Origin: Lacticaseibacillus manihotivorans DSM 13343 = JCM 12514
GTDB taxonomy: Bacteria; Bacillota; Bacilli; Lactobacillales; Lactobacillaceae
Length of the DNA stretch: 41,315 nucleotides
Assembly: GCF_001435035.1 (NCBI RefSeq)
Contig: NZ_AZEU01000027.1
Location: forward strand, 1 to 41,315
Reading direction: 5' to 3'
Shown here: positions 34,520 to 41,315 of the stretch, piece after piece
Layout: every line of letters begins with the position of its first letter
Position numbering within the stretch: the stretch's first letter is position 1
The notes under the pieces: model-generated
Seen by the model: the letters and a program-made list of their open reading frames with translations, nothing else
The model's database searches: none
What the model was told of the DNA's origin: nothing
Translations under genes and position numbers: made by a program

Positions 34520-34603
34520 GCCGCAATGGCGGAATTGGCAGACGCGCAGTGTTCAGGTCGCTGTAAGGTTTTCCTTGTGCAGGTTCGACTCCTGTTTGCG
34601 GCA
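34520..34603 (+). tRNA. tRNA-Leu (anticodon CAG)
   Basis: The 84-nt sequence folds as a class II tRNA: acceptor stem GCCGCAA/TTGCGGC with discriminator A, D-arm GGCGGAATTGGCAGACGC, anticodon stem CAGTG/CGCTG around TTCAGGT (anticodon CAG, reading CUG), a long variable arm, and T-arm CAGGTTCGACTCCTG. CCA is not encoded. It is a single gene with its own promoter and terminator. Confidence 0.97.
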
Positions 34604-34609
34604 CTACTT

Positions 34610-34640
34610 GAGTTCAACTGAGAAGTTGAGCTCTTTTTTT
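34610..34640 (+). terminator. Terminator of tRNA-Leu
   Basis: GAGTTCAACT/AGTTGAGCTC, a 10-bp stem with one G-U and a GAGA loop, then seven T residues. Confidence 0.9.
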
Positions 34641-34652
34641 GTCCTCAAATAC

Positions 34653-34679
34653 AAAAAAAGGACCAGCTTTCACTGATCC
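34653..34679 (-). terminator. Terminator of the rsuA-type gene
   Basis: GGATCAG/CTGGTCC (7 bp, one G-U) followed by seven T residues on the minus strand. Confidence 0.85.
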
Positions 34680-34687
34680 CTTACGAG

Positions 34688-35380
34688 TTATTGCTGTAAT
34701 TGCTTCATTTCGGCTTCTGTTAACAGCCGATATTGCCCTGCTTGCAAATCATCGGGCAAGCGCAAGCCGCCCATGGACAAACGTTGCAGTTTTACGACTT
34801 CGACGCCAACGGCATGAAACATGCGCTTCACTTGATGGAATTTGCCTTCATGAATCGTGATCTCAGCCTCACAATCACCAACTGATTTTACCTGAGCTGG
34901 CGCTGAGGTGAAATCTTTAAAGACGATCCCCGCTTCAAGTTGCGCGATCATGTCAGGCGTTAATGCTCCATCTAGCGTCGCCAAGTAAGTTTTATCCACA
35001 TGGTGCTTGGGGGATAACAAGTCATGGCCTAATGCCCCATCAGTCGTCAACAACAACAAGCCCGTCGTATCTTTATCCAAGCGGCCCACTGGAAACAACC
35101 CCGGTCGGCGATCACTGGGTGTAACCAGATCCAAAACGGTTCGGGCTTGCGGATCTTCTGTCGCGGTGATCACGCCAGCTGGTTTATTCATCATATAAGT
35201 CACAGCCAGCTGTCCAGAAACCATTTTCCCGGAGACTGCCACTTGCATCGTTTCAGTCACGGCAAACCCGGGATCGCGCACGACGTCACCGTCAACAGTC
35301 ACCAGTTTTTTCTTGATCAATTGCTTCACTTCAGCACGACTGCCGACTTGCAAATGCGCCAAATATTTATCTAATCTCAA
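34688..35380 (-). CDS. RsuA-family pseudouridine synthase
   Basis: The protein converts a uridine in 16S or 23S rRNA to pseudouridine. Its 230 residues begin with an S4 RNA-binding domain (MRLDKYLAHLQVGSRAEVKQ...), then the catalytic domain with MMNKPAGVITAT, the motif FPVGRLDKDTTGLLLLT with catalytic Asp102, and EGKFHQVKRMFHAVG, the last typical of the RsuA/RluB/RluE/RluF group. ATG at 35380 is three bases past the murJ stop codon, so the two genes are co-transcribed, the same pairing as ytgP-ytzG in Bacillus subtilis. The exact target is not readable from sequence. Confidence 0.93.
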   Translation of the reverse strand: MRLDKYLAHLQVGSRAEVKQLIKKKLVTVDGDVVRDPGFAVTETMQVAVSGKMVSGQLAVTYMMNKPAGVITATEDPQARTVLDLVTPSDRRPGLFPVGRLDKDTTGLLLLTTDGALGHDLLSPKHHVDKTYLATLDGALTPDMIAQLEAGIVFKDFTSAPAQVKSVGDCEAEITIHEGKFHQVKRMFHAVGVEVVKLQRLSMGGLRLPDDLQAGQYRLLTEAEMKQLQQ

Positions 35381-35383
35381 AGC

Positions 35384-37021
35384 TTACCTCATATGCAACC
35401 GTCGCCGGATACCAGCCACCCGCGAGCCGACGATCATGTCAGCCAAGCGCGTTTTCAAAATGGCATAGCCATAAACAAGCACGCCTAATGGGACTGCCAC
35501 GACGATGGTTAAAATTGCCGGTAACGCGCGCTGAGTGCCTAAGAACATGCCCATCAACAGCGCGATGCCGCGAACCACGACAAACATCAACGCGGAAAAG
35601 CCGCAAATGCCAAGCAGGCGGCGCATCGTTTGCCGCGCTTTATAGTGATAATCTACCCGCAAGGTATGCAACATCAACAAGCTGGTGACGATCATGCCGA
35701 TCATCGAGCTGATGGTGGGGCCATACACATTGAAAAAGTAGATCATCAACCACTGTAAGACGATTTTGACGGCAAATCCCACTGCCATTTCAGCAATCGC
35801 CAACCGGTTGCGAAACATGCCTTGCAACAACGTCGCCAATACCGTGAACAACCCAAGCAAGATTGCCAAAAAGCTGGACAGCTCTAACATATGCACACCG
35901 AGTTCATCATAGCCGTAAAACAGCACATATAACGGTTTGGCAATGGCTGCCATCCCCACTGCGGCTGGGATCATCACCACATAAAACAATTGCAAGGTGT
36001 TGGTGATTTGTGCAGCCACTTCATGCTTGTCGCCTCGCGTCGCTGCCGTAGCCAATAACGGCAAGGCGGTAACTGCCATGGCGACTGCCAATGACACCAC
36101 GATCATGATCAACTTATTAGCGTTCCCCGCAAACAACGCATAAATTTCATCTAAGCGGTGTTCGGAAACCGCATAGCGCACGTGCATCATCGGATTGAAC
36201 GTGTATTGATCGACGATGTAGTACAAGTTGATCGCCGAATCCAAAATAATAAACGGTACGGCTTGTTTGATGATATCCAATAAAATTTCTGGAATCGAAA
36301 TCTGTAAATTATCATCACTGGTTTCAGCCAATTCCACAAAACGCTGACGTTGCCGCAAAAAGTAAACTGCCAACAAGCCCAAACCAAATACCGCGCCGAC
36401 AAAAGCCGCAAACGTGGATTGCGATACCGCATCAACGTAATTGCCACTACCTAAGCGCATGATGATAAAGGTCATCAACAACATGTAAATGATCCGCGCT
36501 ACTTGTTCAATGAACTGACTGATGGCACTGGGCGCCATTTCGTTATAGCCTTGGAAAAAGCCCCGTAAAATCGATAAAATCGGGATCAACAATAACGGCC
36601 AGGCCAACGAGCGAAAAATCTGTGTCAACGCCGGATCATGTACCGCCAAAATCGGGGCCAAGAACCATAACGCCCCAAATGACAATATGCCCATCCCCGC
36701 CATCAACAATAAACCATTAAAAAATAGCCTGAGGCCAGTTTTATATTCATTCATGGCATTGTAATGCGCCACTTGTTTGGAAATCGCACTGGGGATCCCA
36801 GCGGTGCCGATGATCAAAAACACACTATAGATCTGATACCCTTTGGTAAATAAGGCGTTGGCGGTTAAAAAAGCTGCGCCCATCCAAATACGCCAAGGGA
36901 CGATATAAATCGCACCTAAGATCCGGGAGAAAATACTGCCAGCGGTCATCCATGCCGAACCGCGTAGCATTTGTTCTTGGGCAGAACGCTTGGGGCGTTG
37001 TGCCGATGTTTGTTTTTCCAT
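35384..37021 (-). CDS. murJ: MurJ-like lipid II flippase (YtgP), MOP superfamily
   Basis: The Bacillus homologue YtgP (MurJ) flips lipid II across the cytoplasmic membrane for peptidoglycan synthesis. The 545-residue protein has about 14 hydrophobic helices spread along its length and a basic N-terminus (KQTSAQRPKRSAQEQMLRGSAWMTAGSIFSRILGAIY) typical of the family, plus conserved positive positions such as FRSLAWPLLLIPILSILRGFFQGYNEMAPSAISQF. It starts with ATG at 37021. It heads the operon with the rsuA-type gene. Confidence 0.9.
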   Translation of the reverse strand: MEKQTSAQRPKRSAQEQMLRGSAWMTAGSIFSRILGAIYIVPWRIWMGAAFLTANALFTKGYQIYSVFLIIGTAGIPSAISKQVAHYNAMNEYKTGLRLFFNGLLLMAGMGILSFGALWFLAPILAVHDPALTQIFRSLAWPLLLIPILSILRGFFQGYNEMAPSAISQFIEQVARIIYMLLMTFIIMRLGSGNYVDAVSQSTFAAFVGAVFGLGLLAVYFLRQRQRFVELAETSDDNLQISIPEILLDIIKQAVPFIILDSAINLYYIVDQYTFNPMMHVRYAVSEHRLDEIYALFAGNANKLIMIVVSLAVAMAVTALPLLATAATRGDKHEVAAQITNTLQLFYVVMIPAAVGMAAIAKPLYVLFYGYDELGVHMLELSSFLAILLGLFTVLATLLQGMFRNRLAIAEMAVGFAVKIVLQWLMIYFFNVYGPTISSMIGMIVTSLLMLHTLRVDYHYKARQTMRRLLGICGFSALMFVVVRGIALLMGMFLGTQRALPAILTIVVAVPLGVLVYGYAILKTRLADMIVGSRVAGIRRRLHMR

Positions 37022-37121
37022 GTGTGCTACGCCGCTCCTATCAATGCACTATCCTTTACAGTTTAATAGATATTCACGGGTGATTCAACGAATGAACGTG
37101 ATTCGTCATGTGTTTTACACC

Positions 37122-37153
37122 AAAAAAACAGTCGAGCCATCATGGACTCGACT
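37122..37153 (-). terminator. Terminator of the small secreted protein gene
   Basis: AGTCGAG/CTCGACT (7 bp, 10-nt loop) followed after one base by seven T residues on the minus strand. Confidence 0.8.
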
Positions 37154-37159
37154 TGATTT

Positions 37160-37453
37160 TTATTCAGCTGGTGTGGTTTGCGTTTTGTTGACAGCAGGTT
37201 GACCATTGACATTGCCACGCGGTGAAATCGTGCCTTGGACATAGTCACCTTGCGTGGCGTCACTGGCTGGCGTCGTCGGTGCGACCCAACCGATATGCTT
37301 GAGCTTGCCGGACACATTTTGCCAAGCGAGGTCATAGTAGTAATAAGTTGGCGTCTTGGGATTGACTTGCACTGTTGAGTCAGCGAGCACTGGCACGGCA
37401 CTAGTCGCACATAATCCGATGAAACAAACAATTGAAATTAAAGTTTTTTTCAA
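37160..37453 (-). CDS. Small secreted protein of unknown function (97 aa)
   Basis: I do not recognise this protein. It has a clear signal peptide (MKK, hydrophobic core to about residue 23, VLA-D cleavage site after Ala24), leaving about 73 residues rich in Thr, Pro, Asn, Gln and Tyr, with no cysteine, membrane anchor or sorting signal. The start is TTG at 37453 with AGGAGG seven bases upstream. It has its own terminator and lies between leuS and murJ. A cell-wall-associated role can be guessed from location only. Confidence 0.75.
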   Translation of the reverse strand: MKKTLISIVCFIGLCATSAVPVLADSTVQVNPKTPTYYYYDLAWQNVSGKLKHIGWVAPTTPASDATQGDYVQGTISPRGNVNGQPAVNKTQTTPAE

Positions 37454-37551
37454 TTCGAAGCCTCCTTAACTCTTATGGTAACGCAGAATTCACATTTGTT
37501 AAGTCGAGCTAACTGAAAGCCGCCAGCTGTCATTATCGGTATGCCCCGCAC

Positions 37552-37578
37552 AAAAAAGCCAAGGCCTAAGCCTTGACT
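37552..37578 (-). terminator. Terminator of leuS
   Basis: AGTCAAGGC/GCCTTGGCT, a 9-bp stem with one G-U and a TTAG loop, then six T residues on the minus strand. Confidence 0.9.
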
Positions 37579-37590
37579 CCTTGGAAAAAC

Positions 37591-40002
37591 TTATTTGACA
37601 ACAATGTTGACGATCTTATTTGGGACGACGATTTCTTTAACAATCGTCTTGCCAGCGATAAACTTCGCCACATTTTCGATTTCCTTGGCTTTGGCCTTGG
37701 CAGTTTCATTGTCAAGATCAGCGTCGACGGTGATATGACCGCGCAGCTTCCCATTGACTTGCACCATCAAGGTGTATTGCTTGGTGACTAACTTGGATTC
37801 ATCCACAGTTGGCCAAGCCGCATAAGTCAAGCTGTGATCATGACCTAACTTGTTCCAGATTTCTTCCATCAAATGCGGGGCAATTGGGACGAGCATCTTG
37901 ACCAAGCCTTCAACATATTCATATGGCAAGACGTCGGCTTTTTGCGCTTCGTTGATGAAAACCATCATTTGCGAAATGGCGGTGTTGAAGTGCAAGTCTT
38001 CAAAGTCTTCGGTAACTTTCTTGACGGTTTCGTTGTAAACCTTGTCGAGTTTGCCATCGTTGAAGGTGGTGATGTGATCACGCATTTTACCGTTGTCATC
38101 AATGAAGGTGCGGTATACGCGATCCAAGAACTTGCGCGCCCCGGCTAAACCAGTGGTGCTCCAAGCGATCCCGGCATCCAATGGGCCCATGAACATTTCA
38201 TACAAGCGCAAAGTATCGGCACCGTATTGTTCCACCACGTCATCTGGGTTGACGACGTTGCCTTTAGACTTGGACATCTTTTCATGGTTATCGCCTAAGA
38301 TCATCCCTTGGTTATACAACTTTTGAAAGGGTTCTTTGTTCGGGATAGCACCGATATCATGCAAGAAGAGGTTCCAGAACCGGGCGTACAACAAGTGCAA
38401 TACCGCGTGTTCCGCACCGCCGATGTACAAGTTGACCGGCAGCCATTCTTTGAGCTTGTCATAATCAGCAAGGGCTTCTTTGTTGTGCGGATCCACAAAG
38501 CGCAAGAAGTACCAAGAAGACCCGGCCCATTGTGGCATGGTGTTGGTTTCGCGCTTCCCTTTGCGGCCGTTTTCGTCGACCACATTGACCCAATCATCCA
38601 AGTTGGCCAATGGAGATTCACCAGTACCAGAAGGTTTGATGTCAGCTTCTTCAGGCAACATCAATGGCAATTCATCTTCTGGAACCAACGTGGTTTCGCC
38701 ATCTTCCCAGTGAATCACAGGAATTGGTTCGCCCCAATAGCGTTGACGGGAGAAGACCCAGTCGCGCAGCTTGTAATTGACATGCTTCTCGCCGACACCT
38801 TTTGCTTCAAGCCATTCAATAGACTTGTCGATGGCATCGGCTTTGTTCAACCCGTCTAAGAACCCGGAGTTGATGTGCACGCCGTCGCCAGTGTAAGCTT
38901 CTGCTTCAACGTTGCCGCCTTCGATCACTGGGATGATCTTCAAATCAAACTTCTTAGCAAAGGCATAGTCACGATCATCATGGGCAGGAACGGCCATGAT
39001 TGCCCCAGTCCCATAAGTGGCTAAGACATAATCAGAGATCCAAATTGGCAGTTTTTCGCCGTTGATCGGGTTGATCGCATATGCGCCGGTGAAGACACCA
39101 GTTTTGTCTTTGTTCAAGTCAGTGCGTTCCAAGTCAGACTTGTGTTCGATGGCCGCTTTATAAGCATCAACTGCGGCTTTTTGTTCTGGCGTGGTGATTT
39201 GGTCGACTAACTCATGTTCTGGGGACATGACGCTGTAAGTGGCGCCAAACAAGGTATCTGGACGCGTCGTGAAAATGTCAAAAGACTTGTCAGAGTCTGC
39301 GACTTTAAAGGTCACTTGGGCCCCAACGGAACGGCCGATCCAATTGCGTTGCATCTGTTTGATGTTTTCAGGCCAATCCAAATCATCCAGATCTGCCAAC
39401 AACTTGTCGGCATAAGCGGTGATTTTCAACATCCATTGACGCATTGGTTTGCGAATGACTGGGAAGCCGCCACGTTCAGTTTTGCCGTCGATGACTTCTT
39501 CATTGGCAACCACAGTCCCTAGATCTGGACTCCAGTTGACTGGGATTTCAGCTTCATAAGCTAAACCATGCTTGTACAGTTGTTCGAAGATCCATTGGGT
39601 CCACTTGTAGTAGTTCGGATCAGTGGTGGACAATTCACGGTTCCAGTCGTAAGAAAAGCCCAGTGAATTGATTTGACGCTTGAAGTTTTCAATGTTTTTC
39701 TTGGTGAATTCCCGGGGGTTATGGCCGGTGTTCAAGGCGTATTGTTCAGCTGGCAAGCCAAACGCATCCCAACCCATTGGATGCAACACGTTGAAGCCTT
39801 GCATCCGCTTCATGCGGGCGGTAATATCCGTAGCTGTATAGCCTTCTGGATGCCCCACATGCAAGCCTTGGCCTGACGGATATGGGAACATGTCCAACGC
39901 ATAAAAATTCTTTTTATCGGGGTCAGTGGTGGTGTTGAACTCGTTGTGTTCAGCCCAATACTTCTGCCACTTTTTCTCGATCGCCTTGTGATCGTATACC
40001 AT
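37591..40002 (-). CDS. leuS: Leucyl-tRNA synthetase
   Basis: LeuRS charges tRNA-Leu with leucine. The 803-residue protein is a complete bacterial enzyme: the HIGH-type motif HVGHPEGY (about 46-53), the CP1 editing domain with [12 protein letters not shown] and [10 protein letters not shown], the leucine-specific and catalytic core, EKMSKSKGN near residue 575, and the C-terminal anticodon and tRNA-binding domains ending with [19 protein letters not shown]. Start is ATG at 40002 with AGGAGG eight bases upstream. It is preceded by a T-box leader, so expression rises when tRNA-Leu is uncharged. Confidence 0.98.
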   Translation of the reverse strand: MVYDHKAIEKKWQKYWAEHNEFNTTTDPDKKNFYALDMFPYPSGQGLHVGHPEGYTATDITARMKRMQGFNVLHPMGWDAFGLPAEQYALNTGHNPREFTKKNIENFKRQINSLGFSYDWNRELSTTDPNYYKWTQWIFEQLYKHGLAYEAEIPVNWSPDLGTVVANEEVIDGKTERGGFPVIRKPMRQWMLKITAYADKLLADLDDLDWPENIKQMQRNWIGRSVGAQVTFKVADSDKSFDIFTTRPDTLFGATYSVMSPEHELVDQITTPEQKAAVDAYKAAIEHKSDLERTDLNKDKTGVFTGAYAINPINGEKLPIWISDYVLATYGTGAIMAVPAHDDRDYAFAKKFDLKIIPVIEGGNVEAEAYTGDGVHINSGFLDGLNKADAIDKSIEWLEAKGVGEKHVNYKLRDWVFSRQRYWGEPIPVIHWEDGETTLVPEDELPLMLPEEADIKPSGTGESPLANLDDWVNVVDENGRKGKRETNTMPQWAGSSWYFLRFVDPHNKEALADYDKLKEWLPVNLYIGGAEHAVLHLLYARFWNLFLHDIGAIPNKEPFQKLYNQGMILGDNHEKMSKSKGNVVNPDDVVEQYGADTLRLYEMFMGPLDAGIAWSTTGLAGARKFLDRVYRTFIDDNGKMRDHITTFNDGKLDKVYNETVKKVTEDFEDLHFNTAISQMMVFINEAQKADVLPYEYVEGLVKMLVPIAPHLMEEIWNKLGHDHSLTYAAWPTVDESKLVTKQYTLMVQVNGKLRGHITVDADLDNETAKAKAKEIENVAKFIAGKTIVKEIVVPNKIVNIVVK

Positions 40003-40034
40003 CAAAATTGCCTCCTAGAGTTAACCAAACTGAG

Positions 40035-40266
40035 CAAAGAATACAAAAAGCCGTCCTAAAAAGTTAGGACGGCTTTCACCGCGGTACCACCTAAGTTCTG
40101 CATGATGCAGCGCTTGATTGGGATAACGGTCCAGCCGCGCGGCGCTACTGAGTTCACGCCGACAACGCAAAAGGTGAGTTCGTCTACTACTTCGCCAAGC
40201 TCACATTGCCCGCTTGTTTTCTGTTGACCCGTAGCTGGATTACTAGTCCCTTGTTCGTTTGATATT
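40035..40266 (-). promoter_or_regulatory. T-box leader of leuS
   Basis: On the minus strand, the transcript from about 40266 contains stem I sequences, the conserved T-box AGGTGGTACCGCGG (about 40091-40078), and a terminator stem GCCGTCCTAA/TTAGGACGGC followed by TTTTTG (40069-40047). The T-box pairs with part of the terminator arm to form the antiterminator when uncharged tRNA is bound. GAACTCACC near 40174-40182 fits a specifier with the Leu codon CUC, but a second GAACTC follows, so the exact position is not certain. Confidence 0.93.
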
Positions 40267-40272
40267 GGGTCA

Positions 40273-40301
40273 ATAATAGCAAAACTTAAAGGTTCTGACA
40301 A
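40273..40301 (-). promoter_or_regulatory. Promoter of leuS
   Basis: TTGTCA (40301-40296) and TATTAT (40278-40273) are 17 bases apart on the minus strand, placing the start of the T-box leader near 40266. Confidence 0.75.
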
Positions 40302-40335
40302 GCCTTAGCAACCAATCTATGCTAGGATTACTTCT

Positions 40336-41010
40336 ATGAAAAATAAAATATTCACGCCGAATGCTCGGCGTCCTCAATCATTCATCCCCATCGCCATCAT
40401 TGCCTTGATCTGCGCTTTGCCTTTGATTTACGGCGTGTGGCAACATAGCAGCTGGCTGTCCACCCTCGATCAGCCAATCATTAACGTGATTTGTCACACG
40501 CGGCCAAGTTGGTTGACTGCAAGCTTGCTGGTGATTACCACTTTAGGCGATCCCCTCAGTGTCACCCTCATCGCCGCTGTTTTTGCTTTCGGGCTGTGGT
40601 GGCAAAAGCGCCCGTATCAAGCGTTATTTGTCCTCAGCAACGTCGCGGTGATGTCTGGCATCAATCACTTGATCAAACACTGGTTACGCCGCCCACGCCC
40701 ATTTATCGCCGATCCCAGCATTCATCCATTGACCACTGCTGGCGGCTTTTCGTTTCCCAGTGGGCATTCTGCAGGGGCAATGCTTTTATATGGTAGCTTA
40801 ATTGTTTTAACTTTGATTTGGCCCGTATCCAAAAAATGGGCTTGGGGTCTGCGCCTTGTTTCTGGCGTCATGATTTTTCTCACTGGCGTATCCCGAATCT
40901 ACGTGCAAGTCCACTATCCCACTGATGTCGCCGCCGGCTGGTTGCTCGCTTTGTTTGGTGTTTGTTTGCTGGCATATCTTTGGTGGCCAAAAATCAAATC
41001 TGAAGCCTAA
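40336..41010 (+). CDS. PAP2-family phosphatase
   Basis: A membrane phosphatase of the type-2 phosphatidic acid phosphatase family; members in Firmicutes dephosphorylate undecaprenyl pyrophosphate, phosphatidylglycerol phosphate or phosphatidic acid. The 224 residues contain six membrane helices and all three catalytic motifs: K-x6-R-P (Lys114 to Pro122, KHWLRRPRP), PSGH (141-144), and S-R-x5-H-x3-D (SRIYVQVHYPTD). ATG at 40336 follows AGGA. It is divergent from leuS. Overlap in function with uppP at 20298 is possible, but the substrate cannot be told. Confidence 0.9.
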   Translation: MKNKIFTPNARRPQSFIPIAIIALICALPLIYGVWQHSSWLSTLDQPIINVICHTRPSWLTASLLVITTLGDPLSVTLIAAVFAFGLWWQKRPYQALFVLSNVAVMSGINHLIKHWLRRPRPFIADPSIHPLTTAGGFSFPSGHSAGAMLLYGSLIVLTLIWPVSKKWAWGLRLVSGVMIFLTGVSRIYVQVHYPTDVAAGWLLALFGVCLLAYLWWPKIKSEA

Positions 41011-41042
41011 TAAAAAGGCCCTCGATTGAGGACCTTTTTATT
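41009..41042. terminator. Bidirectional terminator between the PAP2 gene and the MFS remnant
   Basis: AATAAAAAGG...CCTC/GAGG...CCTTTTTATT forms a stem of about 14 bp with one mismatch and a GATT loop; T-tracts occur on both strands. Confidence 0.85.
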
Positions 41043-41280
41043 AGGCCGTTAATTGGCCATCATGATCAAAATAATTAGCGATCAAGGCTAAAATCACGGT
41101 GATCACCGTGCACCAGTACAATCCATGGATCCCAGTGTACAAAATGTGCCGCAAACTCGGTAGCACGCTGGCAGATAATTCGCTGGCTTTGTTGGGATCG
41201 ATCAACGCGTTGAACATATCAGCATTCAACTTGTGATTGCCGGCCACGCCTTGCGCCAAGGGGCGTGCGGACGTTTTTCT
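41041..41280 (-). pseudogene. C-terminal remnant of an MFS multidrug transporter
   Basis: About 75 readable residues end at TAA 41041-41043. They contain a loop (NALIDPNKASELSASVLPSLRHIL) and one membrane helix (GLYWCTVITVILALIANYF), as at the C-terminus of 14-helix drug:proton antiporters (DHA2/QacA type). Upstream in the same frame no ATG is present and a TGA stands near 41293, so the rest of the transporter is not joined in frame. Either the gene is truncated or frameshifted here, or another element joins at the window edge. A TTG at 41259 could start a short product, which would not be functional. Confidence 0.5.
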
Positions 41281-41315
41281 GGACTTTCAACCTCAGGCGG
41301 CCTTGCTCTGACGGT

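Noticed and set aside
40295-40323. Plus-strand promoter CTGACA-N17-TATGCT for the PAP2 gene
   Set aside because: The start point would fall about six bases before the ATG, leaving the ribosome binding site AGGA outside the transcript.

Overview
The window looks like a chromosomal segment of a low-to-moderate GC Firmicute, most likely a member of the Lactobacillaceae. The evidence is gene order shared with Bacillus and lactobacilli (ftsK-ymfF-ymfH-ymfI-rodZ-pgsA-cinA-rny; relQ-nadK-pseudouridine synthase beside CYTH, spxH and coiA; ytgP/murJ with an rsuA-type gene), AGGAGG ribosome binding sites, TTG and GTG starts, a T-box before leuS, and Rho-independent terminators after most transcription units. 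I cannot name the species. Most of the window is core housekeeping DNA; accessory DNA is limited to a group II intron, a fold-back element and a few broken genes.

Left part (1-14.6 kb, almost all minus strand): a partial membrane protein; rny with its own promoter; a two-gene unit whose first gene carries an in-frame stop; cinA; and the cluster ftsK, ymfF, ymfH, ymfI, rodZ, pgsA. recA, usually between cinA and rny in this group, is not there. topB and a trmL-type methyltransferase form a second operon.

Middle (14.7-23.7 kb): rlmA-like methyltransferase, corA, guaC (promoter flanked by a 14-bp inverted pair of PurBox-like sites), zinc-free ribosomal protein S14, an orphan glucitol-type PTS IIA, a lactonase-fold protein, and uppP-cutC. 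A 187-nt nested fold-back sequence precedes uppP. A 1.89-kb group IIC-type intron with a damaged reverse transcriptase lies between cutC and oppA, directly downstream of the terminator of oppA.

Right part (23.7-41.3 kb): pepT-oppA (peptide uptake and breakdown), relQ-nadK-pseudouridine synthase (ppGpp, NADP, rRNA modification) divergent from a CYTH gene, spxH and coiA, an ACT-domain/UPF0210 pair, nnrD, tRNA-Leu(CAG), murJ and an rsuA-type gene, a small secreted protein, leuS with its T-box, a PAP2 phosphatase, and the C-terminal remnant of an MFS transporter at the edge.

The items most worth a second look are the fold-back element (19974-20160), the intron and its decaying reverse transcriptase, the missing recA, and the paired operators around the guaC promoter. 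I found no CRISPR array, prophage, toxin-antitoxin pair, restriction system or clearly new multi-gene defence system.
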